From Psettodes erumei (Eukaryota; Chordata; Actinopteri; Pleuronectiformes; Psettodidae), in contig JAFBJZ010000377.1 in the NCBI GenBank assembly GCA_016785225.1, positions 1,426,001-1,490,000 on the forward strand: a stretch of DNA of 64,000 bases. The letters run 5' to 3'. How positions within the stretch are numbered: the first letter of the stretch is position 1; each line of letters starts with the position of its first letter. Position numbers and translations under genes: made by a program. Of the stretch, positions 12,901 through 25,725 are shown piece after piece. The notes beneath the pieces are model-generated. The model worked only from the letters and a program-made list of their open reading frames with translations. It did not search any database and was not told the DNA's origin.

Positions 12901-13060
12901 TCATTCGCGCCTCACATATAGTGCAAGACCCTCTGAATCCTCCCCCAAAACGGCGCGTTCTTTGCTTTGACACTCGTGAGAACGTTGGATTGTCTCCGTT
13001 CTCAAGTTCCAAACAGAGGCACGGCTCGCTGATCCTATTTCTGCACCTACGTGTAAGTGG
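9991..13060. other. Non-coding block with an E-box cluster
   Basis: No gene is supported. Four CACGTG motifs fall between 11166 and 11685 (listed separately). A GCTGATGTCAGC near-palindrome lies at 11756-11767 and a TCAGACGTCTGA palindrome at 12635-12646. The stretch around 12150-12330 and 12700-12960 looks like unique, possibly constrained sequence, but that is only an impression. Confidence 0.5.
11166..11685. promoter_or_regulatory. Cluster of four CACGTG E-boxes
   Basis: CACGTG occurs at 11166-11171, 11332-11337, 11479-11484 and 11680-11685. CACGTG is the core for bHLH-ZIP factors such as MYC/MAX, USF and MITF/TFE. Four in about 520 bases is well above the spacing expected by chance for a 6-mer (one per roughly 4 kb). 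The role is inferred. Confidence 0.35.
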
Positions 13061-13079
13061 TGCAGAAAGAAAGCCTGCT

Positions 13080-13380
13080 CTTTTCTCTTTTCAATCCCGA
13101 GTTGCAGGGAGACTTAGCCGCAGCCGCTCGGCTGCGCGGCGGTCACGAAACACCGCCTTGTCCGTCAGCGCAGGTCTATTTTTAACCCCTGCCGTATCAC
13201 GTATCGCGTCGTGCCATTCGGATCTTTTGTTCCGCCGCTGACCGGTTGCAGGGGCCGAGGACGTGCTCTTCCTGTTTGTTTCGGCCGGCCCGCGCTGCTT
13301 TTGCCGCGGTTCTATCTGCTGCCGAAGCAGAAGCAGCCGTGCGGACCTCGTACAAGCTGCACGGATGGCCAACATTTAAA
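13080..13380. promoter_or_regulatory. CpG-dense patch, possible promoter or enhancer
   Basis: By hand I count more than 30 CpG dinucleotides in about 300 bases, far denser than the flanks. Clusters such as CTCGGCTGCGCGGCGG, ATCGCGTCG and CGGCCGGCCCGCG are present. Open frames over it on both strands are overlapping shadows with no recognisable domain. CpG islands often mark promoters, so this may be an alternative bach2 promoter or a regulatory element, but no exon or TATA context confirms it. Confidence 0.4.
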
Positions 13381-13800
13381 GGAGCCAAATGATGGCCGAT
13401 GCATTTGGAGCGTTAGCAGTGGATTCGAAATCTCCATGTTATTACAGGGTAGTCAAAAGCAATAAGGCAGAGCCTGAGAGGGAAGCACAGTGTGTGTGTG
13501 ACTACTGGATTGTTGGTGGTAGATATTCTGAGGCAGAGCGTAATGGAAGCGTCGACCGACGATACGACGGGCACTCGCTTGACGTACGCCGACACCTTAA
13601 CTGTTTGAACCCGATCTAAAGACGTTATTTGCATCAGGACTTGCACGCCTTCTCCTCTGAGTCGTAACGTGGTCAAATCAGAACGCGGATACATCCTAAA
13701 TAACAACAGTAAATAAGGAGAATGAAACCCGAGGTCACGCTGATCACAGATCATCTGCTGCTGAGTTTGTTTGGGTTGCTTCTGATCCTCCATCCAGAGC

Positions 13801-13848
13801 CTGCTGCTGCTGCTGCTGCTCTGCTGTTTTGCTGTTTTGCTGTTTTGC
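13801..13848 (+). repeat. (CTG)6 followed by (CTGTTTTG)3
   Basis: A short CTG trinucleotide run at 13801-13820 is followed at 13824-13847 by three tandem copies of the octamer CTGTTTTG. Confidence 0.85.
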
Positions 13849-13890
13849 TCACATTTTTCTTTTTTTGCTCTTATGAATGTGACGGGGGAA

Positions 13891-13917
13891 TGTGTGTGTG
13901 TGTGTGGGGGGGGGGGG
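13891..13917 (+). repeat. (TG)n-(G)n microsatellite
   Basis: A TG dinucleotide run passing directly into a run of about a dozen G. Confidence 0.85.
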
Positions 13918-15290
13918 TTAACGGAGGGGGGGAGGAGCAGGAATTCCCACTCACTTGGCTCATCTTACATTTGCTCAACTCCTCCGCTGAGTCCCCCCCC
14001 CCGCTGCACATGGAAAAAGGGGATGTTTTGTTTGTGCAGAAACTGCACTCCTGGGGCCGCGCGCACCATCCCTGTTTTTCCAAACATCAGGGACCCGGAG
14101 ACGTGGCGCGGCCAACACAACCGAGTTCATTCATCCGCCCGTCGGGCCGGCCTTCGCTTTTATTTTTAGCCAAAATCCATCAGGTCTGAAAAGCAGAGCA
14201 ATTTGAGCCAAGCACAGGGCCGCGCTCCAGGTCCCCTGCCCCCTCCACCCACCCCCCTTGGGAAAAAGCTGCAGACAGTCTTGCTCCAGGCGCAGGGTTT
14301 TGTTGAGTCATGTGAGATCATGTACACAGGAACTCAGGAGAGGTGGGGGGCCGAAGGTGGAATGGGGGGGCCGCGGGGTAAACGAGGCAGGTGGGGGCTG
14401 AGGCTGCGGGCGGCGGGGGGGCTAAAATTTGCGCACAAGGCCGGCAGACAGCAGGACGTGCTCGTCTTGTATAAGGTCATGTCCAGCGCGCATGATGGGG
14501 TGGGACGCGTGCGCAGATTTATTTTAATATACCGCCGGTCTTGCCAGCAGAGGGGGCGGGGGTGTCTAGCCTGCTCGCTTGTCCCAGGGCTGCCGTCAGG
14601 ACAGGAGACGGGACTTTTTGGACAAACCTGCCGCAGACGACTAAAACAAACCGTGGAAAGAGGCAAGTCTCAGTCCCGCCCGTGACCCGTGAATCTGCGT
14701 GGTTCCGCTGGATCTCCTGAATGCTGGACCAGCTCCTGTTACAGATGCAAAGCAGGGAGGTCTGAATTTGGCATGTCAGTCTGGCATTTCACATTGCAGT
14801 GACACAGTATGAGCAGCCCAGAGGTCCGAGTCCGCTGGATCTGTCTCTGCATCAAATGCTTGAAGAATGAAAGATTTCAGTATCTTATCTGACTAATTAG
14901 GGACTTTAGGGCCTGCAACTGGATTTATTTCATAATAAAAGCATTTATTGATCATTTTTCAGTGAATTGCATCATTGCATTTCTTCGTAGTATGTCAGTA
15001 CATACTGTAGTTGTAGTTAGCTGCATAATTCTGGAATCATTAAAGAAAGGCTACAAAGAGCAGAGGCTGCTTGAGTTCTGCGTGAATGAAAGATGACTCG
15101 TCCTGTAGTGCTGGCTCAGCCTCCGCCATGACTTGTAGTTCAGCATTAGTGTAGAGAAAGGTAGATGGATCTTTTTCCCCAGCGACGTCCATCTTGCAGG
15201 TGACCTCTGCGCTCCTCGCTGGATTGAAATTGAAATTTAGTGTTGTGGACTTTTTAAATGTCTCTTCTCTTCTCATCGCTCCACATTTGG

Positions 15291-15432
15291 CACCATCAAC
15301 ATGTCAAATTTTGAATTTGTCCAATTCTTTGTTTATGCAAAGACATATTACCTTTAGAAATCACAATCTTCCCATCAGCCTCGGCTGGACTCAGCAACGT
15401 GAACGTGATGAACGTTAACTGTGTCTGAGAAC
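15291..15432 (+). repeat. Decayed interspersed repeat fragment
   Basis: The words 'tcaaattttgaatttgtccaa' (split by one mismatch from my remembered form) and 'cccatcagcctcggctggac' mark a fragment of a widespread percomorph repeat. The same element's other parts appear at 25726-26045. The family name is not known to me. No coding content. Confidence 0.45.
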
Positions 15433-18400
15433 AGAGGTGCAACCTCAGCAGAGGGAGAAAACATGTCTGTCTAGCATCAATAATTGAATGGGAGCTAATT
15501 CTGGAGCTGGACCGGAATGGGATGCTACTATCAGGTCCACTGTTGACTTCATGGCTGGATGCCAGTGGCAGCGATGGTGCAGCTTGTGTTTGAAATCCAC
15601 TCCAGGAAGAGAAAATCAATTCCTGCTTCATATGATCTCCCTCCTTCAGTGGCAATATTAGCGTTGGACGAGCAGGTACGGGTATATTTTTCATTGTTGA
15701 GTTCAATTGTTTTTTAGGGCATTCAGTGGGTTGATGATTTTTGTAGCCTATAAAAAAACAGCAGCACTCTGGGAGGACATTAATCAAAACGGTCCGTCTT
15801 TCTGCGAGGTCATCCCCTTAGCTGTGGCACACAGCAGCAACCCTTTCCACCCCACCTTGAGCAGTGAAGGTGACACAAGTGGAGAGTTAATGACCAAGCG
15901 CACAGGGCAACTTTAATGAGCCCTGCACAAGTGTTATTTAGATTCCATTACATCCTGTCTTCCCGCTCCCATTAGAGCCGTCAAGAGGCTGTATATCCTC
16001 CGTCTGTGCATGTGTGACTTTTGTCTCCGGGAGCTGAGCTTTTACGAAAACACTCCTTGTGTCAGCTGAATGACGCGAAGTGATCCGTAAAGCTGCGCGT
16101 ATTGATCAAAGGCTCCATGTAACACCGAATGACGACACTCTCATTTTTACCAGATGACCACTGATGCTTTACGCCAGAGAAGACTCCGGGGAAATGTTGG
16201 CAAATGACCAAATATAGGCAAGACTAGCTTCTGTGGACACAGTGGGTCTCTTTTTCAAATGATCACATCCTGACTCCATCAAATGGAATTAATTCATTAA
16301 TGGACATAATCTTGCGTAGCTCGATTTCCACCTCAACAAGGACCTGGAGATGTGGAGCAAGTCTGCCAGCAGAGGAAGTCCGAAAAGAACAAAGAGGGCA
16401 GTTAAGTGACTGATGTGATTGTTTCAGCACTGACCTTTTTAATCCCGAGCAAGCTCCTGAAAAGCTGCGTGCTGCGCTTTCCATTTTGCAAGACTTTGAT
16501 TAGCAACCAGGCTGACTGTCAGTCAGTAAGAAAGGCTGCTAATCATGCTAGTCGGTACCTCATCGTGCACCTAGTTTTTTGCAAGGAGGACGCCCTTTGC
16601 TAATTTATGCCCCTGTGACACAGGCATTCTGTCATAAAGTTGACACCTCAAAAATGAAGACAGAAAAGACTTTGTTCCACTGATGGACATGTCATTTTAA
16701 AGCCAAGCTCTGGATTTATCGTCCTCTCTGATGTTGTGTAGCCTCTCTCCTTTGTCGCTTGTGACCCAGGGTTTATAAGCCGGCCCCTTCGACCAACATG
16801 TGTGTGCCAAAGCTATGCCTGTGGTCAGTACGATGCTCAGTTTACCCATGTTCCCCTCTTTCTGTGTGACATCACACTCTTGCCAGGCAGCCAACAGCCT
16901 CCGGCTATGGAGCTTTTCTTCAAAGCGAGGAATTCTTTGCTTCTCTTTGTTCAACTACTTTGTGGACTGTTGAGTTTTAACATTAATTAAGTGTGAAGTA
17001 TGTTAAATCTCAAAGGATTATTGATGAAAAGGCTTCATAAATACCTTTATGAGAGCGCTGCTTCAAATCAATAATGTAAAATTCCCAATTATTTTCCTAC
17101 TGCTGAAATCCAAATGACCCTTCCACCAGGATGTGGCTCTTCAGACTTGCAGATTCTTCTAAGCATGATGTTTTTCATCCAGACTATTGATGCATGCAAA
17201 TTCCTACGGTGTTGTCAAGACCATAGGCTGAAAGGATGCCTGTGGTATAAAAAAAAAAAAAAAAGCTTTAGTACTTTTGGAGTTGTAGCCGTGGACGATG
17301 GGAACGACAGAGATGGAAACACTGCATAGACAAAAGCGGATTTTCTTTTCTGTAAATCAGAGTTTACCTTCCTGACACGGGGGTGGGGGGGTGTAGGGGG
17401 CCCAGTGAAAAATGTTCCATAACGTGGTGGAAGTTGGGGTCATTGTTCTGCCAGTTCATTTCTGTACCGCAGCCCTGGATCCGAGGACCCATCGCCATGG
17501 AAACCATTATGTGGGGCAATTGGCGGCGGAGTACTTTAGAAATCTCCTCGGAATATATTAAGGCGCTGCAAAGGCCCCCGCTCCTCTCGTCCTCAACCTC
17601 TCGCCATTGTCTCAGAGCGAGTTTACTTCAGGCGCCGACTGTTCTGTGGCTCTGGAATGTTCGACCGATCGCCCGTCTCCACGCCGGGACGTTAAAACGA
17701 CCCATGTGCTGTCGGCTGGTGGTGTGATGGCCAGAATAAGAAGGCTGAAACACGGCGCAGCAAATGTGCCGGTAGCAAAGCTCCACTGCCTCTGCACCTT
17801 CACTGCGTCTACTTTCATCGAAACCTAATTAAAAAAAGATTCATTTCACAGACTCGCACGGGCCGTGGCCGTGCGGAGCTCCGGTTTTCATCAGAGAAAT
17901 GAAATGATTTGCTCTGCAGCGCGAAATAACTCTGCGCCGTTTCTCCTGATGTGGCAAAAAAAGCCCAAATAAGATGAAGACTTCTTATGGAGCAGATGTG
18001 CTGAGGCTTGAGGTTTTGCTGAGAAAGCGCCGCCAATTCTGAACGCCCATCGAATTGTCAAGCTGTGTGTGCATTAACCCGGCCCTTTCTACTGACTGTG
18101 AACCACTCTGAATATTAAGTGTTTTTTATTTCCCTCCTTCACGGGGTTATTACCTTTTTCGCCCCTCGCACACGCTCCCCTGCGGCCCGTCTTTGTTGTC
18201 GGCAGTTCAGGTTCTGAGACATGAAATGCTCAGCGCGTCGTGGCTCAAAGGCGTCGACCTAACTTCCGCTTTTTCTTCCTCGCCTGAAAAAAACAAAACA
18301 AAATAAATTGCCAATTTTTGTGTTACGGCCATATTTTTATTGTGCGGGAAAACAAGCGTCCTGAAGATCTTTGTCCATCTGGCTGAGGTGATTAGCGAAA

Positions 18401-21400
18401 AGCTGAGGCAGATGGTGCCACGGCCAGATTCTGCATCGCTTCGGGGGTGTATTAATCTGCATATATACAACTGACAGCCATGTTTGGCTGCGAGAAATAT
18501 TCTCATGCGCTACGCGACTGAATGGGAGGGAGTGTGTGGCAGTCGGCCTTTTCCAGCAGTGTGTGAGGTTTCCAGTGGAAGCGGCTCATTTGACTGGGAC
18601 CCTCAGGATGTTTTTGTTAGGGGACCAGGCCCGGGCGGGGGGTGGGGGGGCCGAGGGCGCAGGCGGTATGCGGACATTCCCCGTCCTCATCTGCAGCAAA
18701 ACACTAAAAGTGAATGAGCGACGCACCAGCAGCCACCCCCCCTCCCCTTCCCCTCCCCTTCAGTGTTGGCAGCCAGGCCTGGAAATGTTGACACACCGAG
18801 CGGAGAGCAGCCCCAGAAACCCCAAGAATCCCCCGAGAAGGCGCGGGGCGGGGAGGGGTGAGGTGGAGCCTTGGAATGCACTCGGAGGAGTCAGTCACTT
18901 ATTTACTAGCTGAACTCGGTGAACCCTGCCTGAGTCAGCCGCTTCCACCACCCCAGCCAGTCCGCCTCACCTCCCCCCCACCTCCCTCCCTCCCTCCGTC
19001 CTCCTCTCTGTTTTGTTCTTTTAACCTATCCTCACGCTCCTCCTTCCCCTCCATCTCCTTAATGACAGCCACCCGGCCTCTCATTGGCCGACATCTTCGC
19101 CCATGTCCCCGGCAACCTAATCCAACCCACCTGACCCCTGTCACCCCGCTGCTCACCCTCTAGCTGCAAACGGCGAGGTAGTGAGCTCATGATGAGTAAT
19201 AAAACAAATGTCAAGGGGAATGTGAGTCAAGCTGGGCAGTGTGAGTCGAGCCAGGGTACAGGAAGTACTGCACGCTTTTTGGCTTCTGAGATAACTGCTC
19301 GTTTAGCCGGTGGAGAGAATATTATTTTACCCCTTCCCTCCGAAGCCCCACTGCCAACAGGTTAATCCCCCGGTCGACCTTTTCAGCAGAACATCTTGTT
19401 CCATATTTTAAAGTGGGGCTTAAGACGAAGGGGTCGCAGTACATACTTCACAACGTTTAATGAAAAGTTCATCAGATATTCCTGCGCTTGGTGTGAAATC
19501 ACTCTCAGCCGTGAGTTTTCTCACCTTTTTTGTTGGCATTTTACACGCCAGCCTCAAGTCCCCATCCAGAGACGTGTTTTCACATTTGGTTTGAGAACAA
19601 GAAAACATACATTTCTACTTTTCCAACATGAATCACTGGAAGGCCAGCTCTAAACACGGCCTCATTCATTTTATGTTAAACTACATTTGTCTTAACAGAG
19701 ACTGGAATTTAAAAAAAGAAGAGTCGTGTCACTTTTTATTCAATATTTCTCGCCATTTGCACAAGGGAGTGCTGGAGAAACAGCAGCAGCTCCTCATTTA
19801 TCTGTGGACTGTAAACTCTGGGGACGTGTTTGACTCTTTCAGAAAGACAGATGAACCAAATGCTAAATGAGAGGTTTGGTTGAGTCACTGCAGCTCCCTG
19901 AAGTGTCACCTCAGGACTCTGGCTCCTTCTGCTCGCTTTGCTGTGAAAGCCACCGCCGCGTTTCCCGGGTCCTGGAAGCTCGACGCGACGCCTCCGACAG
20001 TCTGACTTGAAATCCCTCATCAGTGAAGCAACTCTGAAAGCACGTGAAAGGTCTGGCTCTGTATTGAAATGACAGTCCGGTGTCCTTACTTACTGTAACC
20101 ACCCGTCCTGGTCATTCTCTTTTTAAGCCAAAAATTCCCAGTTTGTCTAGCGGACTGCTGGAGCCTTCTCAGTATATTTCTGCAGGACGACGACTGTGGA
20201 TTTTGTCCCTCATCACATTCAAAAAGCATTAAAGGGGATTTGTAAATGGTCAGTATGAACAGGAGCATTGATTACAGCTCAAACCAGCAAGTAAGACACA
20301 TTGAAATGTGGTGAACATCGTCGTTCCCTGAATTTGCTTATGGTAACTATGCAGTCACGCTTTATCTACCACATGTGAGCAAGTAGAATTTCATTGTGTT
20401 AGTTTTAGTTTTAGCAGTGCTTGCAGTCTTTACCGTGATTTGAAAATGTCTTTGGGCATCATCCACCGGAAGTAAGCCGGGGACAGTGTCCTTCAGGTTT
20501 GCTTATTAGGACATGAAGGACCCTGTGTCCTCGGGGTCACCCCTGCCTGTCGTTCCATGTCGGAAAACGTGAGCGGGCGCAGGGTCCGGCAGGACGAGAG
20601 GAGACGATAACGATCTGTCTCCGCTGATCTGATGAGAGAAGAATAATCCATGACTCCGCAGGAATTGGCCGCTGTCTCGTCAGCGATACTCTTCTGCATG
20701 ACAATTACTGTCGCTGGGAAATGTCAGCGGGCGCGGCAGCCGCTGGAGCTCTGCATGAAAGATTACAGCTGCACAAGGCTTGTATTATTATGTTACTGAA
20801 AAATGAAAAAGATTGAACAAGCAACCAAACATGTGAACAGAGACAATGTTTTACAAATCTTCATATCATATCTTTTTTTTAAGATAGCTGTTTTGGCCCT
20901 TTGTCTATTTTGTGCTGTGGTGCTTCCTGTTTGTGTGTTTGTGCGTGTGGGTCTGCGGGCGCCTCACGTGCCTGTGGATATTAAATGAACCGAGGACGTC
21001 AGCAGCGGCCGGCGTGGACGTGTTCCACAAGCCGCCGTCCCTGCTCACTTCATCGCCGTCTCCCGGACCGACGGTGTCACCGGCTGACACTTTATAGTGG
21101 CAGCTTTTGTTTGTCCGCTCGCGCGCCTCCACCGAGGAGATTGTGTTTGCTCGTTGGTTACCAGGATATCTCAAATGCCAGCGGGTTACAGTGACGTTTG
21201 GTTACAAGATCGCCAACTGAGCAACTGCTGGGTAAACATGGAGCTGTGGGAGTGCATCCATCACATGTATCCTGTGTAATTTGATTCAGGTCCACGTGGA
21301 GATTTGATCAAAGTCACACATTTAGAAGATGGTTGCGTTGCGCGGTGTGCAGTCTTGCCCTGCTGACTGACCCAAATGCTTTTGGACATACGTTCCTTTT

Positions 21401-22150
21401 TACGTCCTGCTGTGGTGTTTTTGGACCTCAGATCTCCACCTGCCGGTCAAACAGGTGGCGCTCTCCTCTTTGTCTGTTGGCCCCGTTCTATTGTTGCTTG
21501 TGGAGATGTTTTTTTTTAAAATGCTTCGCTTCCTGTGCACTGGATTATTCTTCCTGTTCAAAACCAGATCCAGCGTCAGAGCTTCGGCCGAAGCGTGCGC
21601 GGTGTAGTCACATCACTTGTTGATAGTAAGCAGAGAACTGCTGGTTTGCAGTTTGTAGTAGTGCGTTTAACGCTGTAGTTGTTAGCAGGCATGCCCAGCC
21701 ACATGTTTGATGCCCCAGAGGAAGTGGCTCTGAGGTCGTGACGTGGTTCAACCTGCCTCAGGCACAGAAGGGGTGTCGGGTGGACAAACTGAGGGGAAAG
21801 ACCTGAGGGTGCATGCAGTCCAACACACGAGCGCTACAACATTTAAATCAAACTCTGGATTATTTTTTATGACTTAACATCTGACTCTAATCTTGGCCTG
21901 AAATCATACTGTAGGGTTGCGATCGTCGCTTCTGTTTTCAATCGGTGACTCTTCATTTGACATAAACCAGCCCGTTCCCACCCCGTGCTCTTTTTGTGGC
22001 AGCTGTGCGAGATGTTGCACAATCCCTCCGCCATATTTTCCCCGAAATGACATTTTGAAGTCTGCCTGTGTTTTTACTCGGAGCGGCCAGAGACAACAGA
22101 CGCTGTCCCACTGCTCCCTGAAGGCCTGCTACAAAGCCTCCGCTATCACG
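15433..22150. other. Non-coding block, mostly unique
   Basis: No supportable gene. Several sub-blocks look like dense unique regulatory sequence: about 15910-16020, 16690-16930, 17440-17780 (CpG-rich), 18490-18900 and 20480-20770. An A-run lies at about 17250-17264 and an octamer ATGCAAAT at 17194-17201. TGAGTCA (AP-1/MARE half) sites occur at 18931 (as TGAGTCAGC), 19222 and 19881. The longest frames, near 18.5-19.2 kb, are proline/glycine-rich products of CT-rich DNA and overlap on both strands. Confidence 0.5.
18931..18939 (-). promoter_or_regulatory. TGAGTCAGC, MARE-like partial site
   Basis: Read on the - strand this is GCTGACTCA, nine contiguous matches to the 13-base T-MARE palindrome TGCTGASTCAGCA. 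It could bind MAF- or AP-1-family dimers. Motif evidence only. Confidence 0.3.
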
Positions 22151-22196
22151 GAGAGAGAGAGAGAGAGAGAGAGCAAGAGAGGGAGAGAGGGAGAGA
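22151..22196 (+). repeat. (GA)n microsatellite
   Basis: An uninterrupted GA run at 22151-22173 followed by an impure GA/GGGA extension. Confidence 0.85.
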
Positions 22197-23400
22197 TTGT
22201 TTTTTTTTGCTGCACTTTTGTTTTGACTCTCCACATCCCAGCAGAAAGTAGGTCACAGGCTGACCGAGGTAAAGTATGAGGCAGCAGTTTGCCGGCCGGC
22301 CCCCGTCGAGGCAGATCGTGTCTCCAGGAAGCTTGTTGCTGGGGGGAGAGACGTTAAACACACAAGTTCCTGTTTGACATCTGTTTCCAGCGAGTCTCGC
22401 AGGCCAGCCTCCCCCCCCCCCCGCCCGCCACCGCCCCTGCCCAGAGGCCTCATTCACCTAGCACCTCCATCAGCCAGGTCTGTCGGTTTAACTGCTGCGT
22501 GACCCCTTCCTCCCCCTCCCTTCCCTGCAAACCAGAAAAAATTTGTATGACGTGCTTATCGTTGATCCTGTGCCCAGAATAACGAAATCTTGAGAGATAA
22601 AATCAGGAAAGACGGGTTCTTGCCCAGGCCGCTGGCCCTGCTAGACTGCAGACCCTCGGGGCTGTGAATAATTAACCAGGTGTATATTTAAGGAGACAAG
22701 GAGACGCTGTGTTTGGAGTTTACCTTAGGGAAATGGTCACATCCTGCCATTTGACGTTTTTCTAACGGCAGCTAAAAATGCAGAGGAGGGAACTTGACAG
22801 CTACACTTTGGGGGTTGTTTTTCACCCCGGGCCTGCTCAGAGATGGCTCTAATTTGGTTTTTCCGTCATCAATAAACCGGTCGTAAACCTCCGCCGGGCC
22901 CTCCACGGGCTTCCCTCCTCACACGTACGGAGGCGGACACACGAGGGGGGGTGTTATTTTTAGCTCCGGGGAGATACAGTGATACCGCCAGACATCAGAG
23001 CACCAATTATCCTCCCACTACACCTTGCCTCACTTGAAATCCTAGATGATAGGCTGAGCCGGAGGGGGAGACGGCGACCTGACCCCGGTGGAGCAGTGGC
23101 GCTGATGTCACAGGCCCTCGCCTGGAAAGTGACGCCAGCGGGTGACAAGAGTCCAGGCAGGGAGCCAGCGGAGCGCAGGGCGCAGGGCGAGCCAGGTCCC
23201 ACCTGGACTCTGGGCTTCACGGCCATCACACAGAGGACACAGAGCTAACAGGTTCATTTACACACTGTAGAAAAAGTCGCTCACTCTACAAGTCCTACAA
23301 TCAAATTTTAACAAAACAGGCCAAAAAAAACAACAAAAAAGCAATGGAGTGGGGGATTTAGACTTTAGATTTTACACTCGAGAAAATAGTGTAAGTTAAA
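22197..23400. other. Non-coding block with conserved-looking core
   Basis: No gene. Positions 22540-22760 have the appearance of a constrained element: balanced composition, no repeat similarity, an AATAATTAACC motif near 22666 (HNF1/homeobox-like) and TATATTTAA near 22683 (MEF2-like). Positions 23040-23230 are GC-rich with overlapping frames on both strands that I regard as shadows. Confidence 0.4.
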
Positions 23401-23660
23401 AACCCTGCACTAAAAGTTTATTTAAGTATTCCATTATAATTATTATTGGATTCATTAACATGTAAGCAGCATTTTAATGTTGCAGCTGGTCAAAATGGAG
23501 CAAATCTGAACTACTTTATATGCTTGTGGTTGGTTGGAGACATGTATTGTGTAACAATTGCATCACATTTAATATGCACCTTTCTAAAAACAATGTTAAT
23601 GTTGATGAGCAGAAGTGGAAAGTAGCAGAAATTCAAATACTTACAGTACATAAATACAAA
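23401..23660 (+). repeat. Decayed percomorph interspersed repeat
   Basis: Contains the recognisable series 'taagcagcattttaatgttg', 'cagctggtcaaaatggagc' and 'ctactttatatgc', then a 'gaagtggaaagtagca' ending. I know this layout as a common non-autonomous repeat in percomorph fish but cannot name it. A related short fragment is at 51690-51765. Confidence 0.55.
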
Positions 23661-25725
23661 TAATTCATTGTCTTTGACAGAAATCAGGTGCACTATGAAA
23701 GTTAACGGCCTTTTACGATGGCTGTTTTTACAGCGTTTTCCCTGTTGTGCCATGTTTACTTGTTTGCCAAGTAAAAAAACACTTGCACTGAGTGTTGTAT
23801 ATTGAAAGAGGCCAACATGTGGTGCTGTAATGCAGATGTGGCAATGCGTGGTTTGATTTGAGCGGAACTCTCCTTTACATTGAGCCGTAAAACAGTTCTG
23901 CTCACCGATTGGTCTACAGTGGCCTCACAGAGCCGGGCTCTTAAAGGGGAAGCCACCCAGGTATAAACGCCACAGAAACTCAACATGCTAATGATTGTTA
24001 TTATTATTAGTCAAACTCAAACTGCAGCAGAAACAGCTGGCATGAATGTGTTTCACCTGTTTTGAGAGAATCTGCTTTACAGTGCAGAAAAGTGCATGTA
24101 TTCAAGTTATACTGTGTCTCCCATAACATTTGGAGGGGAATATTGTTGTTTTCACCTCACTTCATTTTTATCAAACAACAATACTCTCTAGATACTTCAC
24201 TGACTCAGTTTTACCATACAAAACCTTTGATCGTCTGAAATAATTTGTCCCATACATATCTCCTACACCTTCAAAGAGCTGCTTCCATGTTAATACTTTA
24301 AAAGGAGCCAGTAAAATACTTGAATGTTTTTGTTCTTTGAATATTTTCTTACTTACCGCAGTGCAATTGTGAATGCAAAACTGAATTGATTGTTTAAGAC
24401 CAAATGAACATTGGTTTGGCCTGACGTGAGGGCCCGTTACGTCTCCTCACTGAAAGCCACACAGTTAGTCATCGCTCTGCCCACTTTTCTCCTCAGTGGA
24501 AGAAGGTCTCCTGCAGTCAGGGATGTGATACAGTCTGATTTTATGAATATGCTTAACCCCTGTACATTTTCCTGTGTGGAAACAATGAGGGGTTAGTAGG
24601 CGCAGCCTACATTTCCACTGATTTTTTTTTCTCTCGGTCTGAAGGGTTACAGAGGATGAATCAGATTTTCCACTTACTGTAAAGCTCCTGGCAGCTGAAG
24701 GCTCTCTGTCAGTAATTTGCTAGTTGTTAGTTTAACGTGACGGCGTCGACAAAGTTTTTTGTTTTTTTTCCTGTTGTTGCGTCTCTAACAACTCACCATC
24801 ACATCTGACACAGATGCCGTCATACGGTAACATTATCTGGATTCTCGCCGCTTACGGTTAACTGAATCAAGATGCCGAGAGAAAAGCGGCCGCTTCGCGA
24901 AACACCGAACCTGTGGCTCCCGAACGATCGCTTTGCCGCAAAACCAATTCAGCCAGGAGGCATGAAAAGCTTCTGCTCGTTCATTCTCTGGGCTTGAGAA
25001 TCTCTGCTGCATTGACGTGGCTGTGATCGATAAACCGTGAACGGAGGGTGCGGGGGATTCAGCGAGGAGAGGAAAAAAAGAGTATGTGGGTGTCAGTGCG
25101 ACGAGGGAGAAAGAGGAAGAGAGAAAAAAAAAGAGAGCTCTGTTTGTTGTTGCTCGCCGGTGCCCCGGGCTGAGATCAGACTAATCAATAGCAGGGATAA
25201 TGCGGAGATGAGTAGTATGACATCAATATCAGCCGCAGAGGCCCGGCAACACCATTTTGCCGCTCTCCAGCCCGCCCTGTGCTGAGTAAACAGTGGCCCC
25301 CCCAGGGAGGAAGAAAGTCATTGATGGGTCCCTTCAGCCCTCTGCTTTGTTGGGCCTGCCATACACGGTCACCTCATCAGCTGCTGGACGTCCCAGAGTC
25401 TCCCCCTCGGCCCCCGCGCCCAGCGTTTTTATTGGATTGTGAAATAAATCGCCGGGGTTCCGTTGGGACGGTTCGTGTGGGTGATTGAGCGCTCTTCCTT
25501 GTGGAAGTTTAGGGTTTCGCTGATGGCTGATGATTTTACATGGTCTTTCATTTTTCCCGCCGGGAAAGTGTGCAAGAGTCTTGGCACCAATTGAAATAGC
25601 CACAGTTTGACGAGAGGAAAAAAAAGTGACACCTGTTTCTGTAAACTAAAGCAACTCATGAATCTGGAATCTTTTTTCCTCTTCTACTCTTGCCTTTTGG
25701 CCACACCAGCACTGTAGGTGCTTAG
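23661..25725. other. Non-coding block, nothing specific seen
   Basis: AT-rich from 23.7 to 24.6 kb and more balanced after that. A TGACTCAG site lies at 24201. I see no gene or recognisable repeat in it. Confidence 0.5.

Larger units (their letters stand above)
13401..15290. other. Non-coding GC-rich block
   Basis: Holds the CTG and TG/G microsatellites near 13.8-13.9 kb, several C- or G-homopolymers (about 13990-14002, 14240-14260, 14340-14420) and an octamer ATTTGCAT at 13627-13634. Open frames of 110-160 codons at 13.7-14.7 kb overlap on both strands and have low-complexity, GC-driven composition, so I treat them as chance. Confidence 0.55.

Noticed and set aside
14203..14685. 160-codon open frame in GC-rich DNA
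   Set aside because: Composition is glycine/arginine-rich from G-runs, with an overlapping 110-codon - strand frame. GC-rich DNA has few stop codons by chance.
15296..15787. 163-codon - strand frame
   Set aside because: Part of it crosses a decayed interspersed repeat, and no protein family is recognisable.
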